A stretch of DNA of 16,602 bases, from positions 1-16,602 of the forward strand of contig PFAX01000018.1 of assembly GCA_002773495.1 (NCBI GenBank), read 5' to 3'. The position numbers were made by a program, and so were the translations under genes. The stretch is from a bacterium (Candidatus Gribaldobacteria) CG10_big_fil_rev_8_21_14_0_10_37_21. Lineage in GTDB: Bacteria > Patescibacteriota > Minisyncoccia > Minisyncoccales > CG1-02-41-26. Under the pieces are notes generated by a model, which was given only the letters and a program-made list of their open reading frames with translations, searched no databases and was not told where the DNA came from. The stretch's first letter is position 1. Each line of letters begins with the position of its first letter. Positions 6,774-13,251 of the stretch are shown piece by piece.

Positions 6774-7745
6774 ATGAATTTGTCGGATGAATTAAGCTGT
6801 AACGAAAACATTATTTTTAGGGGAAAGTTATGCCCTATTTCCGAAATTATTGAGACTAATTCTTCATTTTTAGTATTTTTAGACAAAAATGTTTTAAAAA
6901 TTCTAAAAGAAGTTTATGGCCTCACTGCCGCAGAAAGAAGAAGATCCCTAATAGAGGAGTTCAAAATTAATTTTGAATTGAGTCCGAGTGTTTATCTTGG
7001 CGTTTTTCCCGTTTCAATGTGCCAAACATTATACGGTGGCCAAAGTTGGGCTGACGACTATGCTTTGTTGATGAAAAAATTGAAAAATGAACATTTGGTT
7101 TTAGAATTATTGAAAAACAATGGCTTCAATGAAGAAAAGGTAACTTTAATAGCTACAAAACTGGCAGATTTTCATTTAAGTAAATTAACAGGAAATCTTT
7201 GTCGGGGCGATAGAATGTTAATAAGAAAATTCGGGTCTTGTAAAAGCATACAGAATGTTTGGCTTTCCGACCTTCTGTTTTTAGAAGAGCGCGAACAATT
7301 ATTGGCAAAAGAAACAACTGTTGCTTTCCATAAAATTAGGGGATACATTATTGATTTCTTGAGGAACAAACACAGATTGCTTTTTTCAAGAAAGAGCAAT
7401 GGATTCGTTCTACCTGTGCATGGGGATTTGAGAGCAGATAATGTTTTTATTGAAGGAGATTCTGTTCATTTTATTGACAGATCCCTTAGAAAAAATATGC
7501 GTGTGGCTGACATATTAAAGGATATCACTTTTTTTACTCTTGATCTTGATTTTTTTCACAAGCAAGCCGAAAAAGAGATCTTTTTGTCTGTATACAAAAA
7601 GAAAACTAAATATTTTGTCCCGCAAGAACTGTTTGTTTTTTATGTTTGCAATGCGGCAATCGCAGCTTGTGTCGTTAACTTAAAAAGAGAGCAAACATGG
7701 AACATTCCTTTTTTCTTGGAAATCGCTAACCGGTACCTAAATTAA
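6774..7745 (+). CDS. Kinase-fold phosphotransferase, COG2187/aminoglycoside-phosphotransferase-like
   Basis: A 323-residue protein with the APH/choline-kinase-type catalytic core: H216-G-D218-L-R-A-D-N223 is the catalytic loop and D235 (HFIDRS) the metal-binding aspartate. LADFHLSK near residue 140 and the stretch after D235 (ADILKDITFFTLDLDF) resemble the COG2187 group, in which this domain is often fused to a P-loop kinase; here it stands alone. The N-lobe is poorly conserved. A strong Shine-Dalgarno GAGGGGGTG (6759-6767) precedes the ATG, unlike the two genes upstream. A terminator follows at once, making it the last gene of the cassette. The substrate is unknown, and resistance should not be assumed. 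Confidence 0.72.
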   Translation: MNLSDELSCNENIIFRGKLCPISEIIETNSSFLVFLDKNVLKILKEVYGLTAAERRRSLIEEFKINFELSPSVYLGVFPVSMCQTLYGGQSWADDYALLMKKLKNEHLVLELLKNNGFNEEKVTLIATKLADFHLSKLTGNLCRGDRMLIRKFGSCKSIQNVWLSDLLFLEEREQLLAKETTVAFHKIRGYIIDFLRNKHRLLFSRKSNGFVLPVHGDLRADNVFIEGDSVHFIDRSLRKNMRVADILKDITFFTLDLDFFHKQAEKEIFLSVYKKKTKYFVPQELFVFYVCNAAIAACVVNLKREQTWNIPFFLEIANRYLN

Positions 7746-7746
7746 T

Positions 7747-7780
7747 GCCGCCATATATATTTGTGGCGGCTTTCCTTTTG
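7747..7780 (+). terminator. Intrinsic terminator ending the radical SAM-HD-kinase cassette
   Basis: GCCGCCA (7747-7753) pairs with TGGCGGC (7764-7770) across a 10-nt AT loop, followed by the T-rich TTTCCTTTT. It starts 2 nt after the kinase stop. Confidence 0.85.
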
Positions 7781-7793
7781 ACTACCTTATCAC

Positions 7794-7830
7794 ATCATGA
7801 TTTGCTTTTTGTTTGATTTTTTAGTATTAT
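7794..7830 (+). promoter_or_regulatory. Repeated promoter, copy B (leaderless start)
   Basis: TTGCTT (7802-7807), a 17-bp spacer and TATTAT (7825-7830) are followed six bases later by the ATG of the nucleotidyltransferase gene (7837). It is nearly identical to 5132-7168's counterpart at 5132-5168 and is probably the main promoter for the overlapping run of genes up to 11592. Confidence 0.7.
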
Positions 7831-7836
7831 AGAGAA

Positions 7837-8259
7837 ATGGAGATTACAGCGGAGAAACAAAAACAGGTAGAAAAAATTGTCAAAAACAGGGGATTAAAAT
7901 TCGCTGTGGTTTTTGGTTCAAGAGCAAATGGAAAAGCCAGAGAAAATAGCGACTTGGATATTGGGATTTTAGATGAAAAAGAAGAGACCTACCGAAGATT
8001 CGGATGTCTTTTTAGCGATTTTTCAAAAATTTTTCAGGGCTATAATGTTGATTTGCGGATGATTAAAGGGTCTGAACCAGTATTTCTTTATAATGTGTTA
8101 GTTAGGGGCAAGTTTTTAGGGGGGGACGAAATAGCTTTTCATAATTTACGATTTTTTGCCTATAAAAATTTTATTGATAGCAAGCCCTTATTTGACTTGA
8201 AAATGAAAATTCTTGAAAAACAACAAAAACTCTTAAAACAAAAAATTAAATATGCTTAA
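7837..8259 (+). CDS. mntA: MntA-type minimal nucleotidyltransferase (antitoxin)
   Basis: A 140-residue pol-beta-fold nucleotidyltransferase. G27-S28 followed by D39-x-D41 (GSRANGKARENSDLDI) is the canonical signature, and D72 (VDLR) is the third metal ligand, so the active site looks complete. In type VII toxin-antitoxin systems MntA transfers AMP to the HEPN partner's conserved Tyr and neutralises it. The HEPN gene follows with an 8-nt overlap, the standard order. Its ATG lies directly at the predicted transcription start. Family and pairing are confident; AMP as donor is family knowledge. Confidence 0.88.
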   Translation: MEITAEKQKQVEKIVKNRGLKFAVVFGSRANGKARENSDLDIGILDEKEETYRRFGCLFSDFSKIFQGYNVDLRMIKGSEPVFLYNVLVRGKFLGGDEIAFHNLRFFAYKNFIDSKPLFDLKMKILEKQQKLLKQKIKYA

Positions 8260-8698
8260 TAAAGAATTGATAAAAAATAAATTAGCCTTTATTCATAATG
8301 ATTTAAAGATGCTTAGTTTATACGAAAATTGTTCGTTTCAGGATATTGTAAGCGATTTTTTTAAGCATACTGTTGTCGAAAGAATTATAGAGAGGATTAT
8401 TAATGACGCATTAGATATTAATCAACATATTATCAGTGAAGTAAGAGAAGAGGAGCCACCCCAAGATTATAAGGAGACATTTTTAGCGTTGGCTAAACTT
8501 GAAATTTTACCAAAGAATTTTAGCGAAACTATCGCTCAATCAGTCGGATTGAGAAATGCATTAGTCCATAATTATAGAAACTTAGACGAAAAAAGATTTT
8601 ATAATTCAATAAAAGATTGCCTAAAAGATTATGGCAAATACTGCGAACTTATTTTACAATATATTAAAAAACAAAATGGCAAAAGTTATAACAGATAA
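8252..8698 (+). CDS. hepT: HepT-like HEPN ribonuclease toxin
   Basis: A 148-residue, mostly helical protein of the HEPN/DUF86 type. The nuclease signature R-x4-H-x-Y is complete: R101, H106 and Y108 in RNALVHNY. In the family R and H catalyse RNA cleavage, and the Tyr is the site that MntA AMPylates. It overlaps the antitoxin by 8 nt, which favours coupled translation. Unusually, its last 23 nt also contain the start codon and first codons of tyrosyl-tRNA synthetase. The intact motif argues against decay. Confidence 0.87.
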   Translation: MLNKELIKNKLAFIHNDLKMLSLYENCSFQDIVSDFFKHTVVERIIERIINDALDINQHIISEVREEEPPQDYKETFLALAKLEILPKNFSETIAQSVGLRNALVHNYRNLDEKRFYNSIKDCLKDYGKYCELILQYIKKQNGKSYNR

Positions 8699-9917
8699 AA
8701 ACAAAATAAGGGAGGTGTTAAATAGGGGAGTGGAGGAGGTGGTTATCAAAGAGCATTTGGAAAAAGCACTTTTAAGCGGCAAGCGGCTTAGGGTTAAGTT
8801 TGGCATTGACCCGACTTCACCCGATTTGCATTTAGGGCATTCAATTCCTTTAAAAAAGTTAAGGCAATTTCAGGAATTGGGGCATAATATTATTTTGCTT
8901 ATTGGCGACTTTACAGCACAAGTTGGCGATCCGTCTGGCAGGATGACATCAAGAAAACCTCTCTCAGCCGTTCAGATAAAAGAAAATATGAAAGAATACA
9001 CCAAGCAAGCCGGGAGGATTATTGATATTAAAAAAGCTGAGATTAGATATAATAGCGAATGGTATAAAAACAAGACAATGGATTTTGTTATGGATATAAC
9101 TTCTCGTTTTACAGTAGCTCGTATCTTAGAAAGAGACGATTTTCAAAAACGACTTAAAAAAGATGTTGACATATCCATGCAAGAAATATATTATCCCTTG
9201 ATGCAGGGCTATGATTCAGTAGCCCTTAATGCGAACGTGGAAATAGGCGGGAATGATCAAAAGTTTAATTTATTAATGGGTAGAAAGGTGCAAAAAAAAT
9301 ACAATTTACCCGAACAAGACATTATAACAACACCTCTTTTGATAGGGACTGACGGCGAAACAAAAATGAGCAAATCAGTTGGAAATTATATCAAGTTTAA
9401 TGATTTAGCAAAAGAAATGTACGGCAAGACAATGTCTATTCCTGATCAACTAATTTGGCACTACTTTGAACTTCTTACTGAAATTCCATTGTCAGAAATT
9501 AAGCAAATGCAAAATAGAGCTCGTGCTTCGCTTTTGAATTATAAGGAAGTAAAGGAAAAATTGGCTAAAGAGCTTGTTAAAATGTATCATGGAGAAAAAC
9601 AGGCCCAAAAAGCTAAAGAAGAGTTTAACGATGTGTTTCAGAAAGGGGGGCTGCCATCGCAAATATCTGCTTTCACTACAACAAAAAGCGAAATTAACAT
9701 TTTAGACCTGCTTTTTGAAACAGGGATAGCTCAATCGAAAAGCGAAGCTAAACGACTCGTTGAAAGCAAATCTATTAAAATAAATCAAGCAATAAAACAA
9801 AATTGGCGAGAAGTTCTCCACTTAAAAGATGGCGATGTTGTCCAAGCAGGCAAAAGAAAATTTATTAAAATAAAAATGTCAAAGGGGGAACAAAATGATA
9901 AAAATACTGATAATTGA
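8676..9917 (+). CDS. tyrS: Tyrosyl-tRNA synthetase
   Basis: Attaches tyrosine to tRNA-Tyr in the cytoplasm. The 413 residues contain the class I HIGH-type motif H52-L-G-H55, the segment GGNDQKFN, the KMSKS loop K230-M-S-K-S234 and a C-terminal S4-type RNA-binding domain (from about residue 345). A longer in-frame ATG at 8631 would add 15 residues (MANTANLFYNILKNK) that do not resemble the family start, so the ATG at 8676 (MAKVITDKNKIREVL) is chosen. That start lies inside the toxin gene (23-nt overlap), with no promoter or Shine-Dalgarno site of its own, so expression should depend on the toxin-antitoxin transcript. The end overlaps the next gene by 23 nt. Confidence 0.94.
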   Translation: MAKVITDKNKIREVLNRGVEEVVIKEHLEKALLSGKRLRVKFGIDPTSPDLHLGHSIPLKKLRQFQELGHNIILLIGDFTAQVGDPSGRMTSRKPLSAVQIKENMKEYTKQAGRIIDIKKAEIRYNSEWYKNKTMDFVMDITSRFTVARILERDDFQKRLKKDVDISMQEIYYPLMQGYDSVALNANVEIGGNDQKFNLLMGRKVQKKYNLPEQDIITTPLLIGTDGETKMSKSVGNYIKFNDLAKEMYGKTMSIPDQLIWHYFELLTEIPLSEIKQMQNRARASLLNYKEVKEKLAKELVKMYHGEKQAQKAKEEFNDVFQKGGLPSQISAFTTTKSEINILDLLFETGIAQSKSEAKRLVESKSIKINQAIKQNWREVLHLKDGDVVQAGKRKFIKIKMSKGEQNDKNTDN

Positions 9918-10257
9918 AGACGAAAAGCTTTTAAGGGAAATGTACCAAAATAAATTTTCCCAAGAGGGCTTTGATGTTTTAACAGCTTCTGAAGAGGAAG
10001 AGGCGTTTCGCGTTTTAGAAAATCATAGCCCCAATTTAATTCTTCTTGATATCCTTTTGCCCAGGGGCAATGGCATTGAAATTTTAAAAAGATTGAAGTC
10101 AAGCAACTTAACTAGTAAAATCCCAGTCATTGCTTTTTCTAATTTAGACGACCCCAAAACAAAAGCCAGGGCTTATGAATTAGGGGCTAAAAAATACTTA
10201 ATTAAAACTAATTACACCCCAAAAGAATTAATAAAAGAGGTTCAGGAGGTTCTTTGA
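9895..10257 (+). CDS. Single-domain response regulator (CheY-like receiver)
   Basis: A 120-residue receiver domain with no output domain. The acidic pocket E8/D9, phosphoacceptor D52 (LILLDILLPRGNG), S82 (IAFSN) and K104 (YLIKT) are all present, so phosphorylation is expected. It would act through protein contact or as a phosphorelay intermediate. The start has a good Shine-Dalgarno AAAGGGGG (9881-9888) and lies within the tyrS 3' end (23-nt overlap). The histidine kinase at 3331-4986 is the only kinase in the window and a plausible partner, though 4.9 kb away. Confidence 0.9.
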   Translation: MIKILIIEDEKLLREMYQNKFSQEGFDVLTASEEEEAFRVLENHSPNLILLDILLPRGNGIEILKRLKSSNLTSKIPVIAFSNLDDPKTKARAYELGAKKYLIKTNYTPKELIKEVQEVL

Positions 10258-10278
10258 TCAATTTATCAACTTTTAAAT

Positions 10279-11592
10279 ATGAAAAGAATACTAAATACTG
10301 AAACAATTAAATGTATTGGCAAGTCCGTTATTATTAAGGGTTGGGTTGATACGGTCAGGGCCCATGGCTCAATCGTTTTTTTTGATTTAAGAGACAGGAC
10401 CGGCCTTTTACAAGCAGTCGCAGGAGGGGAAATAGCGAAGGCCTTAAAAGAAGAGGATGTTGTTGAATTGCAGGGCGAAATTGTTGAGAGGCCAGAAAAA
10501 ATGCAAAACAAGGATTTATTAACTGGCCAAGTAGAGCTTCAAGTGAAAGAAATAAAGGTTTTAAGTAAGGCCCAAGAATTACCCTTTGCGATAAAAGAGG
10601 GGATGAAGTTAAGTTTACCTGTTTTGCTTGATTTTCGGCCATTAACCTTAAGAAACGAAAAAATAAAAGCAATTTTTAAGATTGAAGAAAAAGCCATTTT
10701 AGCTTTTAGGCAGACAATGGAAAAGCTTGATTTTACGGAAGTGCAAGCCCCAACAATTGTCCCCACTGCCACAGAAGGTGGCTCTGAGGTCTTTAAGATA
10801 GATTATTATGGTAAACCTGCCTTTTTAGGCCAAAGCCCTCAACTTTATAAACAAATTATGGTTTCTGTTTTTGAAAGGGTTTATATGTTAGCTCATGCCT
10901 ATAGGGCCGAGCCCAGTGTCACGACAAGGCATTTGTCAGAATATATCAGCTTAGATGCTGAAATGGGTTTTATTGAATCTTGGGAAGAATTAATGGACAC
11001 CTGTGAGGTAATGTTAAAAAATGTTTTTTCAGCGATCGAAAAAGATTGCTCAAAAGAACTAGAACTTTTTGAAGTAAGTGTGCCTAAAATTAAAAAAATC
11101 CCAAGATTAAAATTAAAAAAAGCCCAACAAATTATTTTAGAAAGAACAAAAAGAGACAACACCAACGAACCTGACTTATCCCCGGAAGATGAAGTTGAAA
11201 TTTGCAAGTGGTCTTTTGAAACTCATAAATCAGAACTTGTTTTTATAACCCACTATCCAACTAAAAAAAGGCCTTTTTACACTATGCCCGACAAAGACAA
11301 TCCAGAAGAAACCTTAAGTTTTGATGTTTTATATAAGGGCTTAGAAATAATCACTGGGGGGCAAAGAATAAACGATTACGAGCAACTTTTAAGTAATGTT
11401 AAAAAATGGGGCAATGACCCCTCTGATTTTGAAATATATTTACAGGCCTTTAAATATGGCATGCCCCCTGAAGGTGGCTTTGCTTTGGGGGCAGAAAGAA
11501 TTATCAAGCAACTCCTCAATTTAGAAAACCTAAGGGAGGCCAGTTTGTTCCCTCGTGACATGTCAAGAATTGACAAACGGCTTAATGTCTGA
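10279..11592 (+). CDS. aspS: Aspartyl-tRNA synthetase, archaeal/non-discriminating type
   Basis: A class IIb synthetase of 437 residues. The N-terminal OB-fold anticodon-binding domain covers residues 1 to about 100 (GWVDTVRAHGSIVFFDLRD). The catalytic core has FLGQSPQLYKQ, motif 2 around R209 (AYRAE followed by TTRHLSEY) and motif 3 GGFALGAER. Length and motifs match the compact archaeal-type AspRS; the longer standard bacterial enzyme carries an inserted GAD domain that is absent here. Many archaeal-type enzymes also charge tRNA-Asn with Asp and depend on GatCAB; whether this one does cannot be decided here. It lies 21 nt after the response regulator with no Shine-Dalgarno site and ends the long overlapping operon. 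Confidence 0.9.
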   Translation: MKRILNTETIKCIGKSVIIKGWVDTVRAHGSIVFFDLRDRTGLLQAVAGGEIAKALKEEDVVELQGEIVERPEKMQNKDLLTGQVELQVKEIKVLSKAQELPFAIKEGMKLSLPVLLDFRPLTLRNEKIKAIFKIEEKAILAFRQTMEKLDFTEVQAPTIVPTATEGGSEVFKIDYYGKPAFLGQSPQLYKQIMVSVFERVYMLAHAYRAEPSVTTRHLSEYISLDAEMGFIESWEELMDTCEVMLKNVFSAIEKDCSKELELFEVSVPKIKKIPRLKLKKAQQIILERTKRDNTNEPDLSPEDEVEICKWSFETHKSELVFITHYPTKKRPFYTMPDKDNPEETLSFDVLYKGLEIITGGQRINDYEQLLSNVKKWGNDPSDFEIYLQAFKYGMPPEGGFALGAERIIKQLLNLENLREASLFPRDMSRIDKRLNV

Positions 11593-11637
11593 AAGCATAG
11601 AACAAAAAGCTAAAAGCGAATAGCGAATAAAAAGCCC

Positions 11638-11666
11638 TTGTAAGTAAATGGTTTTTTTATTATTAT
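11638..11666 (+). promoter_or_regulatory. Promoter upstream of the Maf fusion gene
   Basis: TTGTAA (11638-11643), a 17-bp spacer and TATTAT (11661-11666) match the -10 form and spacing of the other promoters here. Transcription would begin near 11673. A short GGGC/GCCC hairpin (11697-11708) lies in the leader. Confidence 0.45.
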
Positions 11667-11748
11667 TTCAGTAGAGATTAGTTTTGCAAACTTTGGGGGC
11701 ATTCGCCCTTTAATAATTTTAAAACCTTAAAAAATGGAGGAAGGTAAA

Positions 11749-12813
11749 ATGGAGCAAGAAAAAATAATTTTAGCCACAACTTCGCCTTCTCGCAGAGAGG
11801 CGTTTGAGTTTTTGAATATCCCTTTTACAGCTGAAGGCAGCAAGGTTGAAGAAAAATTTGAACAAAGGTCAAACAGCCCAAAAGCATTGGTCTTATGTCT
11901 CTCTGAAATAAAAGCTACGGCTGTGGCCAAAAAACATCTTGAAGAACAAACCTTTATTTTTGGCTTTGATTCAGTTGGTTTTCATAAAAATAAAATTTTA
12001 GAAAAACCAGCTAACAAAGCAGCGGCAAAACAAAGATTGCTTAATTTGTCAGGCCAAAAGCATAGCTTTCTAACTGGCCTAACCCTTCTTAAAACAGGGG
12101 GCGGAAGAGTTGAACAACTTGACCAAAGAGTTGTTGAAACAGAAGTAAAGTTCAGAGAGCTTGCCTTAGAAGAAGTTGAACAATACCTTAATAAAGACCC
12201 GCACTTTAAAACCTACGCCTTGGGTTATAACCCCGTGGCTTTTGTAAGCTCTAGTTTTATTGAAGAGATAAACGGTAGCCCCACTAACATTATGCGAGGC
12301 ATTCCCTTAAACACAGCAGCTGAAATGCTTTCTAATTTTGGCCTCTACCCCGCCAAAGAAATAAAGCCAAAAATTGTTATTTGTGCTAGTTCTGCTTTTA
12401 GAAAAGAAATGGTTGAATATAAAGCTAAGTTAAAAGAGTTGGGTTTAACAGCGATTGTCCACCCCCTTTACGAGGAAGTAGTGAAAGGAGAACATCCTGA
12501 CTTTTTGGAAAAAATTAAAACAGAGCACGGCGCCATTAAAAGGGAGTATGGCTTTGTTCAGTGGTATTTTGACCAAATAAAAACAGCTGACGGTATTTTG
12601 GTTTTGAACCTTGAAAAAAACGGGGTTAACGGCTATGTTGGCGTAAATACCGCCTCTGAAATGCTGTTTGCTCTTTACTGCAAAAAGGTAGTTTTTTTGC
12701 TTAACCCGGCTCAGATAAAGTGCCCATCTTATGATGAAGTTATGGCTTCAACCGACCTTGTTTTGAACGGCGATTTATCCCAAATAAAAGAACGGCTAAC
12801 AAAAAAATTTTAA
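11749..12813 (+). CDS. Maf-type nucleotide pyrophosphatase fused to a deoxyribosyltransferase-like domain
   Basis: A two-domain protein of 354 residues. The first 200 or so match Maf/Ham1-fold pyrophosphatases: ATTSPSRREAF (substrate-binding SxSxRR), GFDSVG (the usual DTVV region) and ALGY...GSPTNIMRGIPL. These enzymes hydrolyse non-canonical or methylated NTPs to NMPs. The C-terminal part (VICASSAFRKEM, then ADGILVLNL and NTASEMLFALYCKK) resembles nucleoside 2-deoxyribosyltransferase-like proteins, so nucleotide salvage or sanitation is likely. The ATG at 11734 was rejected: GGAGG (11736-11740) sits 8 nt before the ATG at 11749 and is the Shine-Dalgarno site. The substrate of either domain is unknown. 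Confidence 0.82.
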   Translation: MEQEKIILATTSPSRREAFEFLNIPFTAEGSKVEEKFEQRSNSPKALVLCLSEIKATAVAKKHLEEQTFIFGFDSVGFHKNKILEKPANKAAAKQRLLNLSGQKHSFLTGLTLLKTGGGRVEQLDQRVVETEVKFRELALEEVEQYLNKDPHFKTYALGYNPVAFVSSSFIEEINGSPTNIMRGIPLNTAAEMLSNFGLYPAKEIKPKIVICASSAFRKEMVEYKAKLKELGLTAIVHPLYEEVVKGEHPDFLEKIKTEHGAIKREYGFVQWYFDQIKTADGILVLNLEKNGVNGYVGVNTASEMLFALYCKKVVFLLNPAQIKCPSYDEVMASTDLVLNGDLSQIKERLTKKF

Positions 12814-12822
12814 TTTTATTTG

Positions 12823-12856
12823 AAAACCCTGTTTTATATCTAAAGCAGGGTTTTTT
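12823..12856 (+). terminator. Intrinsic terminator after the Maf fusion gene
   Basis: AAAACCCTG (12823-12831) pairs with CAGGGTTTT (12846-12854), followed by a T run. It lies 9 nt after the stop codon. Confidence 0.87.
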
Positions 12857-12864
12857 CTTCAACC

Positions 12865-12914
12865 TTAAACCTCTTCCTTTCTATCGCATATGCGATAGAT
12901 AGGAAGAGGTTTAA
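12865..12914. repeat. 50-bp near-perfect palindrome centred on CGCATATGCG
   Basis: Twenty-four of 25 base pairs match around the centre 12889/12890; the only mismatch is 12879/12900. The left arm is pyrimidine-rich and the core CGCATATGCG is identical to that of the palindrome at 5037-5078. A normal terminator already stands 9 bp upstream and no T tract follows, so another role is likely. Confidence 0.78.
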
Positions 12915-13039
12915 AAAATCTGGTAATTTGCTTTTAGTGGCTTTATTAGAAAAAATAAAACAGGAATTTGACACAAAGTGAAAAAAAAGACATTAAAAAA
13001 CATTTAACTTGAAGGTTATTTTATATTTGCTCTAGGTTA

Positions 13040-13068
13040 TTGCTAAGTAAAAACAAGTAGTATATAAT
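13040..13068 (+). promoter_or_regulatory. Strong sigma70-type promoter of the carboxypeptidase-mraY-trxB run
   Basis: TTGCTA (13040-13045), a 17-bp spacer and consensus TATAAT (13063-13068) lie on the plus strand. The next gene starts at 13252. Downstream genes are closely spaced, so this may serve all of them. Confidence 0.65.
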
Positions 13069-13100
13069 AAAGAAATAAAAACTCGTCTTAACCCCGTGCG

Positions 13101-13192
13101 TGTTATTCTGAACCACTGCCTGTCATTCTGAACAGAGTGAAGAATCCCTTGTTTTGAAAGACAGATCCTTCGCCTGCTATCTCAGGATGACA
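13101..13192. repeat. Inverted-repeat (MITE/REP-like) intergenic element
   Basis: The arms TGTCATTCTGAACAGAGTGA (from 13121) and a right arm ending CTCAGGATGACA (13181-13192) are imperfect inverted repeats with GAAGAATC/GATCCTTC inside. This resembles the widespread 'TGTCATTCTGAG...GAAGAATC' dispersed repeats of many bacteria. A partial direct copy, TGTTATTCTGAAC (13101-13113), precedes it at a 20-bp offset. It lies in the predicted leader of the carboxypeptidase gene. Confidence 0.65.
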
Positions 13193-13251
13193 CAAAATAA
13201 CCTTGGGCTAACGAATAAAAGGCACTTTATTCTTTACAAGCTATAACCTTT

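Larger units (their letters stand above)
12915..13251. other. Intergenic region: promoter and repeat element, no supported gene
   Basis: No ORF with a plausible start was found. A short protein-like string (LLLVALLEKIKQEFDTK, ending at a TGA near 12980) lacks a start codon and could be a remnant. The rest holds a strong promoter (13040-13068) and an inverted-repeat element (13101-13192), giving the carboxypeptidase gene a leader of about 180 nt. Confidence 0.55.

Noticed and set aside
8631..8675. 15-residue N-terminal extension of TyrS
   Set aside because: It lies deep inside hepT, adds residues unlike TyrS N termini and has no ribosome-binding site; the ATG at 8676 fits the family.
7837..8698. 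Reading the nucleotidyltransferase/HEPN pair as an antibiotic nucleotidyltransferase
   Set aside because: The minimal size, HEPN partner with R-x4-H-x-Y and 8-nt overlap fit the MntA/HepT toxin-antitoxin family.
11734..11748. Earlier ATG for the Maf fusion protein
   Set aside because: Its bases form the Shine-Dalgarno site (GGAGG 11736-11740) of the ATG at 11749.
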